A model generated the notes under the pieces. The model was not told the origin of the DNA and searched no databases. It saw only the letters and a list, made by a program, of their open reading frames with translations. This document shows positions 1 through 8,711 of a stretch of DNA of 20,717 bases, one piece after another. Origin of the DNA: DATKDU01 sp035512595 (GTDB taxonomy: Bacteria > Planctomycetota > Planctomycetia > Pirellulales > Pirellulaceae); NCBI GenBank assembly GCA_035512595.1, contig DATKDU010000055.1, positions 1-20,717 of the forward strand. Reading direction: 5' to 3'. How positions within the stretch are numbered: the first letter of the stretch is position 1; the number at the start of each line of letters is the position of its first letter. The position numbers were made by a program, and so were the translations under genes.

Positions 1-2520
1 CACGCCTATCCCTACCGCTATCAAGTCTGGGCCTACAGCGCTCACGACCTGGCCGCGGTCAAGGCCGGGACGAAGCAGCCGTGGGAAGTGCAGCCCTACG
101 ACATTTGGGAGCTAAACCTCCCCTACGACGGCGGCGGCATCTACATCGGCGGCGCCGCCTACGACGCAGCAAGCGGCCGCCTCTATGTGTCTCAGCAGCA
201 CGCCGACGCCTGGGGTTTGCCCCTTGTTCATGCATTTCAACTTCCAGGCTCCGGCTCGAGCGATACTCAAGCGCCTGTCCTCTCCAGCATCGCCAGTTCC
301 AGCGTGTCCACCGGCGGCGCGACGATCACCTGGACGACCGACGAGGCATCAGACACGCAGGTGGAGTACGGCACGACGACGTCCTACGGCAGCAGCACCA
401 CGCTCAACACGTCGCTGGTCACCAGCCACTCCCAGGTCCTCAGCGGCCTAAATCCCGACACGACTTACCACTACCGCGTCAAGTCCCGCGATGCCGCCGG
501 CAACCTGGCCACCTCGGGAGATTTCACATTCACAACGGCAGCCACTGTCGACACCACAGCTCCCGCCGCCGACATCATCGATATCAGCCCTGACCCAAGG
601 AACGCCTCTGTGGACGATGTGGCGATCACCTTCAGCGAAGTGGTCACCGGGGTCGACCTGGCCGACTTCACGCTAACAAGGAGTGGCTCATCCGTTTCGC
701 TGTCGGGCGCCACTCTCAGCGGCAGCGGGGCCAACTACACGCTCAACCTGTCGAGTGTGACTGGAACCAGCGGCAACTACGTCCTGACGCTAGTCGCCTC
801 AGGCTCTGGAATTACCGATGCCGCCGGCAATGCTCTATCGGTCAATGCGGCCGATAGTTGGACCACCGACATGACGGCACCCGCCATTAGCGGCGTCACT
901 GTCTCGAGCATCACCAAGTCAGAAGCGTCGATCGGGTGGACGACGAATGAAGTCGCAGACACCCAAGTCGAGTACGGCACGACGACGAATTACGGCACGA
1001 CGACCGCGCTCGACTCTGTGCTGGTCACCAACCATTTCGCAAGTCTCACCGGACTGAGTGGGGGTACGACCTATCACTACCGCGTCAAGTCGCGCGATGC
1101 ACTGGGCAACCTCTCAGTCTCCGGCGACTTCACCTTTACGACCGCGTCCGAAGCTCCCAGCATCACCGACTGGGGTACGATCGCCTTCTCGAACTTCAGC
1201 AACCTCAACCTGACAGGTCCCGATACATGGTACTCTTTCAACGCCACTCGCACTGGCAAGGGAACCGTCGAGGCATTCTTCGATCATGCCGCCGGTGATA
1301 TCAACCTGACGATCTACGACGCCAACCTGCAGTCGCTCGGCAGCAGCACCTCGGCGTCCAATGCCGAGCGCTTGGACTTCAACGCCACCGGTGGCGCGAA
1401 GTACTACGTCAAGCTTAGCGGCAAAAATGCCGACGTCGATGTGCGAGTCACCAACCTGGTCGGCATCGCGGGGACCGACATCAGCGTCTTTGGCACGCCG
1501 GCCGCTGACACGTTTGGATTTGTCCACGGCGCAAGCCACCAGCTTTCGGTCAACGGCGTGACTTACTCCTTCGCACCCGCTGAACTAAGTCAGCTAACCT
1601 TCAGCGGCGATGCTGGAACTGACACGCTCCAGGTCGAGCTGGGAAGTCTTGATGACACAGTCACGCTCCGTCCGGGTGTGCTCGACGTGACCAATGCGGC
1701 GTACCGACTCCAAGGGAGTTCGCTCGAGACGATCAGCGTCAACGCCGGTTCGGGGCTCGACAAGGTCTGGCTCTACGACACGGCCGGCGATGATACGCTC
1801 ACCGCCAGCCCGTCATCGGCCCAGTTCATCGGCGCCGGGATGAACAACACGGCCGCCGGGTTTGATGAAGTGCGGGCCTTTGCGACGGCGGGAGGCTTCG
1901 ACGTCGCCAAGCTCTATGATTCCAGCGGCAATGACTTCTTCGACGCTGGCCCGGCGTCGGGATCACTCCGCGGGACCGGCTTCTATAGCTACGCCGAGCA
2001 GTTTGACAGGGTGTACGCTTATTCGACCGCCGGTGGTTACGACATCGCCAGGCTCTACGACAGCATCGGCAACGATTACTTCGACGCCGGCCCGACGTCA
2101 GCACTGCTGCGCGGAAGCACGTTCTACAACTGGGCCGATCGCTTCGACGAAGTGATCGCCCATTCGACAGCCGGCGGCACGGATATTGCCAATTTGTACG
2201 GCTCGGTGGGCGACGACCTTTTTACCATCACCAGCAATACCGGCACGCTCACCGGTAGCGGCTACTCCTTGACGATCAATAAATTCGAGGAGAGCAAGGT
2301 TTACGGCCAAGGGGGGAACGATACGGCCCAGTTCCGTGAAGTTCGCTCGGTGGACAAGGTCTATGGGCGCAACAACTATGCCCGGCTCACGGTGGCCGGC
2401 AAGAAAACGACCGTCTTCGACTTCGCGCTCGTCGAAGGGTATGCCAAAGCTGGACAGAAGCCGTCCGCCAACGTGCGCAACGTAGACTATGTCTTCAAAA
2501 AGTACGGCACCTGGAAGTAA
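1..2520 (+). CDS. Large secreted/surface repeat protein with FN3-like and Ig-like modules (5' end outside window)
   Basis: The frame is open from base 1 to the TAA at 2518-2520, so 839 C-terminal residues are visible and the start lies upstream. Residues are counted from the first codon here. Residues 1-85 look like the last blade of a beta-propeller (GGAAYDAASGRLYVSQ). Two FN3-like modules (about 88-183 and 293-385) share VEYGTTT and TTYHYRVKSRDA. Between them is an Ig-like module (about 184-290), typical of bacterial surface proteins. About 386-486 resembles a PPC-type beta-sandwich. Residues 582-770 hold four 47-48-residue repeats with a (K/R/N)LYDSxGND core. The C-terminus ends in KKYGTWK, with no PEP-CTERM motif, sortase signal or membrane helix. 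The modules suggest an extracellular adhesive or structural role. No catalytic motif is visible and the exact function is unknown. It converges with the amidotransferase gene, leaving a 12-bp gap. Confidence 0.85.
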   Translation, partial: HAYPYRYQVWAYSAHDLAAVKAGTKQPWEVQPYDIWELNLPYDGGGIYIGGAAYDAASGRLYVSQQHADAWGLPLVHAFQLPGSGSSDTQAPVLSSIASSSVSTGGATITWTTDEASDTQVEYGTTTSYGSSTTLNTSLVTSHSQVLSGLNPDTTYHYRVKSRDAAGNLATSGDFTFTTAATVDTTAPAADIIDISPDPRNASVDDVAITFSEVVTGVDLADFTLTRSGSSVSLSGATLSGSGANYTLNLSSVTGTSGNYVLTLVASGSGITDAAGNALSVNAADSWTTDMTAPAISGVTVSSITKSEASIGWTTNEVADTQVEYGTTTNYGTTTALDSVLVTNHFASLTGLSGGTTYHYRVKSRDALGNLSVSGDFTFTTASEAPSITDWGTIAFSNFSNLNLTGPDTWYSFNATRTGKGTVEAFFDHAAGDINLTIYDANLQSLGSSTSASNAERLDFNATGGAKYYVKLSGKNADVDVRVTNLVGIAGTDISVFGTPAADTFGFVHGASHQLSVNGVTYSFAPAELSQLTFSGDAGTDTLQVELGSLDDTVTLRPGVLDVTNAAYRLQGSSLETISVNAGSGLDKVWLYDTAGDDTLTASPSSAQFIGAGMNNTAAGFDEVRAFATAGGFDVAKLYDSSGNDFFDAGPASGSLRGTGFYSYAEQFDRVYAYSTAGGYDIARLYDSIGNDYFDAGPTSALLRGSTFYNWADRFDEVIAHSTAGGTDIANLYGSVGDDLFTITSNTGTLTGSGYSLTINKFEESKVYGQGGNDTAQFREVRSVDKVYGRNNYARLTVAGKKTTVFDFALVEGYAKAGQKPSANVRNVDYVFKKYGTWK
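1744..2310 (+). repeat. Four tandem 47-48-residue coding repeats
   Basis: Copies begin at 1744 (48 codons), 1888, 2029 and 2170 (47 codons each). Each opens with AGG(F/Y/T)D(I/V)A(K/R/N)LY, followed by a G(N/D)D turn, and ends near (D/E)xVxAxST. Copies 2 and 3 are the most alike at protein level and copies 1 and 4 are diverged. The acidic G-N-D turns recall calcium-binding RTX repeats, but the period is far longer than the nine residues of RTX. Calcium binding is therefore only a guess. Confidence 0.8.
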
Positions 2521-2532
2521 TCGCACGCCGGC

Positions 2533-4496
2533 TCAACGGCTGCCGCCAGAAACCGGAGCGGCAATTAACTCGGATAGCGGCGCTGAGGGAGCTTCCACCG
2601 GGTCAATGTAAGTGCGATGCCACGCTTCCAGGCAGATCAGCGACCACAGACGGTTGCCGTGGTTCCACGCCCCCGAGCGGTGCTCGGCCAACAAGTTCTC
2701 CAGCGACTCGCGGCGAAAGTAGCCCCGCGCGAGACTGGTTTCGCTGAGCAGAAAGTCATCGGCCAGTTCGCTGAGCGGTCCCCGGAACCAGTGATCGAGG
2801 GGAACTTCGAACCCATTTTCGGCCGCTGTTTCAGCGAATCGGGAAAGAATTCGGAAAGGGTCGAAGTGATCAGCGGCTTGGGACCGCCCCCTTCCACCAG
2901 GTGGCGGAAGGGAATCGCAACCGCGAATTCTACCAGCCGCTCGTCGAGGAACGGACAGCGGCACTCCAGGCCATGGGCCATGCTAGTGATATCGACTTTG
3001 GCCAGCAAGTCGCAGGGGAGATACGTTTGCAAGTCGGCATTCATCGCCTGGCGGCCGGCCGAGCTGCGACTGCTCTCTGCAATCCGGCGCGAGACAAAGT
3101 CGCCAGCAACGTCTCCGCTCAACTGTGCAGCAAAGTTGGATTCGTACAGCGACTGACGTTGTTCTTGCTGGTAGGTCATCACCCAGCGCGAATAGCGATC
3201 GGCGCGCGACTCGCGCAGGCTCGCCATCCGAAAGCGAGCGCGGCGAAGTGTGGACTTTTCGCGGCTGCCCGCCGGCAGCCAGTCCCACAGCCGGTTGGCG
3301 ACGATGCCCCGCACGAAGGCGGGTAGGGCATCCCACGCACCGAGCGACTCAATGGTGCGGTACCGCATGTAGCCGGCAAACAGCTCGTCGCCGCCATCCC
3401 CGGTGAGGGCAACCGTCACATGCTGGCGAGTTGCTTGCGAAACGTAATAAGTGGGAATTGCCGAGCTGTCGGCAAACGGCTCGTCAAAATGCCAGGCCAG
3501 CGTCGGCAGGATCTCGATTGACGCCGGCTCCACGCGGAGCTCGTGATGATTCGTCTTCAAGTGGTTGGCGGCGATGCGGGCAAAGGGCGCCTCGTCGTAT
3601 TTGTCGACCGGGAAGCCGATCGTAAACGTCTCGACCGGCTGGGACATTTGGCGCGACATCAGTCCCACGACGGCCGTCGAGTCAATGCCTCCGGAGAGAA
3701 ACGCGCCCAGCGGAACGTCGCTCCGCAGTCGATAGCGGACGGCATCATCCAGCAACTCGCCAATCCGCCCGCGGATCTGGTCAATCGATAGCGAAGTCTC
3801 GGCATTGAAGTCAGGCTGCCAGTAGCAGGCGGTTCTCAAGCGGCCGTTTTCGAAAACGGCAAAATGCGCCGGCGGCAGTTTGTGGATCGAGCGAAAGATC
3901 GTCTGCGGATGCGGTACGTATCCGTAGGCCAAATAAGCATCAATGGCCTGCGGATCGATTTCGCGCGACACATTCGGCGCCGCGAGCAGCGACTTGATCT
4001 CGCTGGCGAATAGCAGTCGTCCTTCGCTGTGGTGGTAAACGAGCGGCTTTTTTCCCAACCGATCGCGAGCCAGGAGCATGCGGCGATTCCGCCCGTCCCA
4101 CACGGCAAGGGCAAACATGCCGCGAAAGCGAGCCGGGCACTCATCCCCCCACTGCTCGTAGCCGTGGACGATCACCTCGGTGTCAGAATCGGTCCGAAAG
4201 ATGTGCCCCGCGGCGATCAACTCCTGGCGGACTTCCCGGTAGTTGTAAATCTCGCCGTTGAAAGTGACCCAGACCGTGCCGTCCTCGTTGGACAGCGGCT
4301 GCTTTCCCCCTTCCAGGTCGATGATTGACAGGCGGCGATGCCCCAAACCAACGCCTGCGCTGTCTCCATACGTCTCATAATGAATGCCGCGGCCATCCGG
4401 ACCGCGATGCCGCAGCATATCGGTCATTCGGTCCAATACGCCCGGCTCAACGCGGTGCTCGCCCGACAACCAGAGAGCACCGGCAATGCCGCACAT
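2533..4496 (-). CDS. asnB: Asparagine-synthase-type glutamine amidotransferase (XrtA-associated type), apparent frameshift near the 3' end
   Basis: The class II glutamine amidotransferase domain starts with MCGIAG (Cys2 is the nucleophile). RHRGPDG lies at 30-35 and NGEIYNYRE at 80-88. The synthetase domain has the ATP pyrophosphatase loop SGGIDST at 268-274, plus LTGDGGDELFAGY at 364-376. The family transfers glutamine-derived ammonia to an ATP-activated carboxylate. In exosortase A-type exopolysaccharide loci such proteins are thought to amidate or modify sugars, and that placement fits here. After RPKMG (residue 562) the frame breaks. The expected continuation FEVPLDHWFRGPLSELADD is in the next frame and runs to the TGA at 2533-2535, giving a corrected length of about 654 residues. 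Without correction, translation runs on in a wrong frame to about 2637. The gene is transcribed towards the surface-protein gene and away from the export operon. Confidence 0.88.
2810..2811 (-). other. Putative one-base deletion (frameshift) in the amidotransferase gene
   Basis: On the minus strand the codons read CCG AAA ATG GGT TCG AAG. The family motif RPKMGFEVP needs GGT TTC GAA, so one T is missing from what should be TTT. On the plus strand this is AA at 2810-2811 instead of AAA. The downstream frame stays fully family-like for 92 codons, so the lesion is recent or is a sequencing/assembly error. Confidence 0.85.
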
Positions 4497-4718
4497 AGAC
4501 AGCGGAGAACGAAGAATTCAGAGGACAAGTGGCCAATTGCAACGGTAGTTCAAAATGCCAATTCTGTCGAGTGCTGCCAGCGCCTGCGGCTTCCCGCCGC
4601 CGGTGCATCTCAAACAGACGCGCTGGCGGGGCGGCAGCCGCATGATCATCCACCTTGCAGCGCAGCGAAAAGGGTATCGCTTGCACGAAAGAGGGCAATG
4701 TGGGAGATGGCGCCTTGG

Positions 4719-4750
4719 TTGCCGGGCTCGGGAGGCCCAAAGCCCGGCAA
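4719..4750. repeat. Perfect 10-bp inverted repeat (hairpin)
   Basis: TTGCCGGGCT (4719-4728) and AGCCCGGCAA (4741-4750) are exact reverse complements separated by 12 bases. Neither side has a T-run, so it is not a classic intrinsic terminator in either direction. It could be an RNA structure, a protein-binding dyad, or a repeat of the palindromic kind common in this window. Confidence 0.6.
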
Positions 4751-5190
4751 CTCGATTGGGTCGGTTCCATTCCAACGCAAATCAGTTGGCTACGGGTAGG
4801 CCGGATTCACTTCGGTCGGGATTCTGCAGGCCTAAGCTGCAGTCGTAAGCCATTTGGGTGGATAAGTTTGCAGATTTTCGGGGACCGTTGCCTTGGACTG
4901 CGATTCGGGGTAAAGCCAGAAGCCTTCAATCGCTTGGCGAAAGCATACGAATAACTCGCCGCGAGGACGGTCAGCCTAGATTTCCGCTCGCGTGGTTGCC
5001 CAGCGGGTCAGCGGGGCGCGGCCTCCAAGCAGCTCCTCATCCTCAGTAAAGCGAACGCCCTCGTTCCGGGATTGGCGGCCGCAAATGACCGCACGTCACC
5101 TCGTAGCCCGAGGCGGAATGGCGGAATGACCGGACGAGTGCCCGGCTGCTGGGACTTTCGAGCATTTAGAGATTGCGACTTACCGAAAGC

Positions 5191-5218
5191 TTGACAGCGG
5201 GGGGAATTCTACTAGGCT
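5191..5218 (+). promoter_or_regulatory. Weak sigma70-like promoter candidate
   Basis: A perfect TTGACA (5191-5196) is followed 16 bases later by TAGGCT (5213-5218), which matches only three of six positions of TATAAT. It lies about 420 bases upstream of the first gene of the plus-strand operon. The position is plausible but the -10 match is poor. Confidence 0.25.
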
Positions 5219-5623
5219 AGACGCTTAACGTTTGCGCCGGGACCGTCGGGAGGCCGAAGTCCAAAACTCCAGGTGGCAGCGTCCGGACGTGTTCGGAACG
5301 CTCCCCAAGGGGACGGAGTGTGCGCCGAAGAAGGCCACTCCACGCATTTCTTCCCTAGGCGATTCTTTTCTATCGTCGCCCATCCAACTAGCCACGGCTG
5401 GCTGACGTTATTGACAAATCGCCCCTTCCAGAATTTTGATCGTCGTCTGCCTCGCTTCGTTTCTCCATGGTAGGTCGCTGCCGAAGTTCCGCTCCGCCCG
5501 CTTCGATTGGGACGGCGGCCCACTGCGGCTCTTGTCTGGGGCAATCTGCGCCCGCGTCGGTGGGGTCGTCATTCCGACGCGAATTGCCGGTTCATCTTCC
5601 TGCTAATGCCTGGCACTTTTGAT

Positions 5624-5629
5624 AAAGGA
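5624..5629 (+). promoter_or_regulatory. Ribosome binding site that fixes the sugar transferase start
   Basis: AAAGGA lies six bases before the ATG at 5636. The alternative in-frame ATG at 5606 and the upstream open frame back to 5507 have no comparable site, so 5636 is the preferred start. Confidence 0.6.
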
Positions 5630-5635
5630 CTGGTC

Positions 5636-6505
5636 ATGTCAACAAGCTGTGTCGAGCGCGACGTCTCACCGACTCCATCGACCGCACGCGTTCAGAAATC
5701 AATTGGGCAGCAGGATGAATGCACGTGCGTTTCGAATTATTTCCGATGGAAGGGCATTCTCGACCGCGGGATCGCGGTGATGCTACTGCTGCCCGGCTTG
5801 CCCTTGATGGGGATCTTGATCGCACTGCTTCGCCTCACATCGAAGGGCCCAGGCGTCTACCGCCAGGCGCGAGTCGGCCGCGGCGGAGTGCACTACGTCA
5901 TGTTCAAGTTGCGGAGCATGCGAATCGATGCCGAATACGCCACCGGTGCCGTATGGGCCAGGCAAGGTGACTCGCGCGTCACGCCCCTGGGGTACTGGCT
6001 CCGCAAGCTGCACCTCGACGAGTTGCCGCAACTATTCAATGTGCTGCGCGGCGAGATGTCGCTCATCGGTCCGCGCCCGGAGCGGCCCGAATTCGTCAGG
6101 CTCTTGTCGGACGAAATTCCCGGCTATGCCGATCGGTTGCACGTGCTGCCCGGCGTCACCGGTTTGGCCCAGATCAATCTCCCCGCCGATAGCGATCTAA
6201 ACGACGTGCGTCGCAAGATCGTACTCGATCGCGAGTACATCGAGACCGGAAGTTTCCTGCTCGACCTGAGGATCCTGTGCTGCACTCTCCTGCGAATGCT
6301 CGGTCTGCGGGGGGGAAAGGCCATGCGGCTGATGCGGCTGGAGCGAACCGTTCAAATCGAACTGGGGAACCCGCATTTTGCCGTCACCCCCACTGCGCCG
6401 ACAGCATCCGATGAAAAGGCAATGACGGCCACGACGAGTGTCACGAACACCGACACCGCCGATGACGAAGAGCCCGCCACGGTCGGCGTGGCTCAGGCGT
6501 CCTAG
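5636..6505 (+). CDS. Polyprenyl-phosphate sugar phosphotransferase (bacterial sugar transferase, monotopic phosphoglycosyl transferase)
   Basis: From the ATG at 5636 the protein has 289 residues. One hydrophobic segment at about 45-66 is the re-entrant membrane helix of small monotopic phosphoglycosyl transferases. It is followed by the family motifs GPGVYRQARVGRGG (71-84), FKLRSM (90-95), LHLDELPQLFNVLRGEMS (125-142, with the Asp-Glu dyad at 128-129) and LIGPRPERPEF (143-153). The family moves a sugar-1-phosphate from a nucleotide sugar to undecaprenyl phosphate at the inner membrane, which starts repeat-unit synthesis. The extra N-terminal part of the long WcaJ type is absent. A low-complexity Thr/Ala-rich tail of about 50 residues follows the domain. 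It is the first gene of the run, 40 bp before the deacetylase. The sugar specificity cannot be told. Confidence 0.9.
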   Translation: MSTSCVERDVSPTPSTARVQKSIGQQDECTCVSNYFRWKGILDRGIAVMLLLPGLPLMGILIALLRLTSKGPGVYRQARVGRGGVHYVMFKLRSMRIDAEYATGAVWARQGDSRVTPLGYWLRKLHLDELPQLFNVLRGEMSLIGPRPERPEFVRLLSDEIPGYADRLHVLPGVTGLAQINLPADSDLNDVRRKIVLDREYIETGSFLLDLRILCCTLLRMLGLRGGKAMRLMRLERTVQIELGNPHFAVTPTAPTASDEKAMTATTSVTNTDTADDEEPATVGVAQAS

Positions 6506-6545
6506 CGACTTCGCTTCCCCGTTTCGGTCGCCCCGCGCTGCTTGA

Positions 6546-7448
6546 ATGCTCACCAACGTTTTTTCCGTCGATGTCGAGGACTACTTCCAAGTCAGCTCGT
6601 TTGAGCGGCACGTGCCGCGCACCCGCTGGGACGAGTATCCCAGCCGCGTGGTTGCCAGCACGCAGCGATTGCTTGAGCTGCTGAGCCGCCACGAGGTCAA
6701 GGGAACGTTCTTCGTCCTCGGCTGGGTCGCGCGGAAGCATCCGCAACTCGTGCGGGCCATTCATGACGCCGGACACGAGATCGGCTCGCATAGCTACTGG
6801 CACCGACTCATTTACACGCAAACGCCCGCAGAATTCCGACAGGATTTGGGGGAGTCCAAGAGGGTTCTAGAAGACATCGTTCAAGCCCCCGTCGAAGTCT
6901 TCCGCGCTCCCAGCTTCTCCATCACCCGCCGCTCCTTGTGGGCTCTGGAGATCCTGGTCGAAGAGGGGTTCCGCGTCGATTCCAGCGTCTTCCCCACGCG
7001 GCACGATCGCTACGGCATTCCCGGCGCCCGGGCCGACTTGCACGAGTTGGCGACCGCATCGGGGCCGATCACCGAGTTTCCTCCCACAATCGTCCAGTGG
7101 CTGCACTTCGCCCTGCCGGCCGGCGGCGGCGGGTACTTCCGTTTGTATCCCTACTCTCTGACGCACTCGCTCTTGCGGCGGGTCAACGCGAGCCATCGTC
7201 GGCCGTTCATGTTCTACGTCCATCCCTGGGAAGTCGATCCCCAGCAGCCGCGACTGGCCGCCGGCTCGCGAATGGGACGCTTTCGGCACTACGTCAACCT
7301 GCGGCATACCGAGGCGAAGCTGGAGCGGCTCCTGAGCCACTTCAAGTTCGGCCGCATGAAGGACGTGATTGCCGAGCAGGCCATTTCGGCTGCGTCCATC
7401 ACCGCTCTCGCCACACAATCCGATCGCGACACCGTTTTCGCCGGCTAA
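6546..7448 (+). CDS. Polysaccharide deacetylase, DUF3473 type (XrtA-associated family)
   Basis: This 300-residue protein begins with FSVDVEDYF (6-14), the usual opening of the exosortase A-associated deacetylases. NodB-type motifs follow: GTFFVLGW (53-60), the metal-binding HSYWH (82-86) and FRAPSFSI (119-126). The C-terminal YVHPWEVDPQQPR (224-236) is typical of DUF3473. The family removes N- or O-acetyl groups from polysaccharide, and D9/D12 with H82/H86 would form the metal site. No signal peptide is visible, so it may act on lipid-linked intermediates in the cytoplasm or be exported in another way. It is followed by the glycosyltransferase gene after 9 bp. The catalytic fold is certain; the natural substrate is not. 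Confidence 0.9.
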   Translation: MLTNVFSVDVEDYFQVSSFERHVPRTRWDEYPSRVVASTQRLLELLSRHEVKGTFFVLGWVARKHPQLVRAIHDAGHEIGSHSYWHRLIYTQTPAEFRQDLGESKRVLEDIVQAPVEVFRAPSFSITRRSLWALEILVEEGFRVDSSVFPTRHDRYGIPGARADLHELATASGPITEFPPTIVQWLHFALPAGGGGYFRLYPYSLTHSLLRRVNASHRRPFMFYVHPWEVDPQQPRLAAGSRMGRFRHYVNLRHTEAKLERLLSHFKFGRMKDVIAEQAISAASITALATQSDRDTVFAG

Positions 7449-7457
7449 CGACACCCT

Positions 7458-8705
7458 GTGACCTCGCCCCAGAAGAAGCTCCTGTTCCTCGCGCATCGAG
7501 CGCCGTATCCTCCCAACCGGGGGGATCGCATCCGGACGTACCACCTGCTGCACCACCTCGCCCAGGAGTATCAGGTCTATCTGGGCGCCCTGCTCGATGA
7601 GCCGCTGGATGACGCCGGCCAGGCGGTCCTGCGTGACCTGACGGCGGATATGGCCCTCGTCCCGCTGGGCAAGCGTTCCCGCTGGCTGCGTGCCGCCTGG
7701 AGCATGGCCAGCGGACGGACCGCTACCGAGGGGCTGTTCGAGTCGCCCGAGCTGCGCCGCCAGGTCCGCACCTGGGCTGGCCGTAACGATTTTGACGCCG
7801 TGTTCGCCTTCTGCTCGAGCATGGCGCCGTATGCTTTTGTGCCGGAACTCGCAGACGTGCCGCTGATCGTCGATCTGATCGATGTCGATAGCCAAAAGTG
7901 GTTCGACTATGCCGACCAGGCCGGAGGCCTCAAGCGGCAGCTCTTCGCCCTTGAAGGCCGCCGCGTGCGGAAGCTGGAGCGGCGCATCGTCGATCGAGCC
8001 CAGGCCGTGACCCTCGTCAGTCAGGCCGAAGCCGACCTCTTCCGCCGCCTGTGCCCCAACGACAAGACCCATGCCGTGCCCAACGGCGTCGATCTCGACT
8101 ACTTCCGCCCCGACTTCCCCGTGGAAATGCCGCGGCCCGAGCAGTGCGTCTTCGTCGGCGTCCTCGACTACCGGGCCAACGTCGAAAGCCTCGTCTGGTT
8201 CTGCCGAGAGGTCTGGCCGCTCGTCCGCCGGCAGAAGCCCGATGCGGTCTTCGCCATCGTCGGCAAGAACCCCGTCCCCGCCATCCGCCAACTCGCCGCG
8301 CACTCCGGCATCCGCCTTGTCGGCGAAGTCCCCGACGTCCGCCCCTACATCGCCGAATCCCGCTTCTCCGTCGCTCCCCTCCTCGTCGCCCGCGGCATTC
8401 AGAACAAGGTGCTGGAAGCGATGGCGATGGGCAAGCCGGTCGTCGCCTCGCCGCAGGCCCTGGAGGGGCTGCTCGCCCAGCCGGGACGCGACTTGCTCCT
8501 CGCCCAGGCCGCGAGCGAGTGGCTGACCGCGATCGATCAACTGTTCGCCCCCTCCTCAACCGCGGCCGACATCGGCCAGTCGGCCCGCCGCTTCGCGGAG
8601 CGCACCCACCGCTGGGACAGCAACCTGGCCGTGGCCAGCTCCCTGATCGGACAGCCCCTGCCGCCACTCCCTTCGCCGCTGCCGGCGCTCGCGGGGGTCG
8701 CGTAA
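7458..8705 (+). CDS. Glycosyltransferase of the TIGR03087 (PEP-CTERM/XrtA locus) type, GT4-like
   Basis: This 415-residue protein uses a GTG start 9 bp after the deacetylase stop. Its N-terminus, LLFLAHRAPYPPNRGDRIRT (8-27), has the strongly conserved opening of the sugar transferases found in exosortase A loci. The C-terminal Rossmann half has VFVGVLDYRANVESL (231-245), a nucleotide-sugar-binding region around AIVGKNP (266-272), and RGIQNKVLEAMAMGKPVVAS (312-331), the donor-phosphate motif of GT4 enzymes. It should add one sugar to the lipid-linked glycan on the cytoplasmic face. The donor and linkage are unknown. The ligase gene starts 6 bp downstream. Confidence 0.9.
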   Translation: MTSPQKKLLFLAHRAPYPPNRGDRIRTYHLLHHLAQEYQVYLGALLDEPLDDAGQAVLRDLTADMALVPLGKRSRWLRAAWSMASGRTATEGLFESPELRRQVRTWAGRNDFDAVFAFCSSMAPYAFVPELADVPLIVDLIDVDSQKWFDYADQAGGLKRQLFALEGRRVRKLERRIVDRAQAVTLVSQAEADLFRRLCPNDKTHAVPNGVDLDYFRPDFPVEMPRPEQCVFVGVLDYRANVESLVWFCREVWPLVRRQKPDAVFAIVGKNPVPAIRQLAAHSGIRLVGEVPDVRPYIAESRFSVAPLLVARGIQNKVLEAMAMGKPVVASPQALEGLLAQPGRDLLLAQAASEWLTAIDQLFAPSSTAADIGQSARRFAERTHRWDSNLAVASSLIGQPLPPLPSPLPALAGVA

Positions 8706-8711
8706 CCACCC

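Larger units (their letters stand above)
4497..5635. other. 1.1-kb region without a convincing gene
   Basis: This divergent region separates the amidotransferase (minus) from the plus-strand polysaccharide operon. Short open frames exist in several phases, but none has a recognisable protein, a good ribosome site or consistent codon use. It should hold promoters for both directions. I see one clear hairpin (4719-4750), one weak promoter-like pair near 5191-5218 and the ribosome site of the next gene. I cannot recognise a tRNA or a known riboswitch. Confidence 0.6.

Noticed and set aside
2440..2520. PEP-CTERM sorting tail on the surface protein
   Set aside because: The C-terminus has neither a Pro-Glu-Pro motif nor a hydrophobic helix followed by basic residues.
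5611..5626. Sigma54 promoter (TGGCAC half-site)
   Set aside because: The -24-like TGGCAC is there, but no GC dinucleotide of a TTGCW -12 element follows at the required distance, and it is only 20 bases from the start codon.
5507..5635. N-terminal extension of the sugar transferase
   Set aside because: The upstream codons are Arg-rich and unlike the family, and AAAGGA sits at the right distance before the ATG at 5636.
6867..8540. Long minus-strand open frame of 557 codons under the deacetylase and glycosyltransferase genes
   Set aside because: It lies antisense to two genes with clear family motifs and has the Gly/Asp/Glu-rich composition produced by reading the opposite strand of high-GC codons. 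No domain is recognisable.
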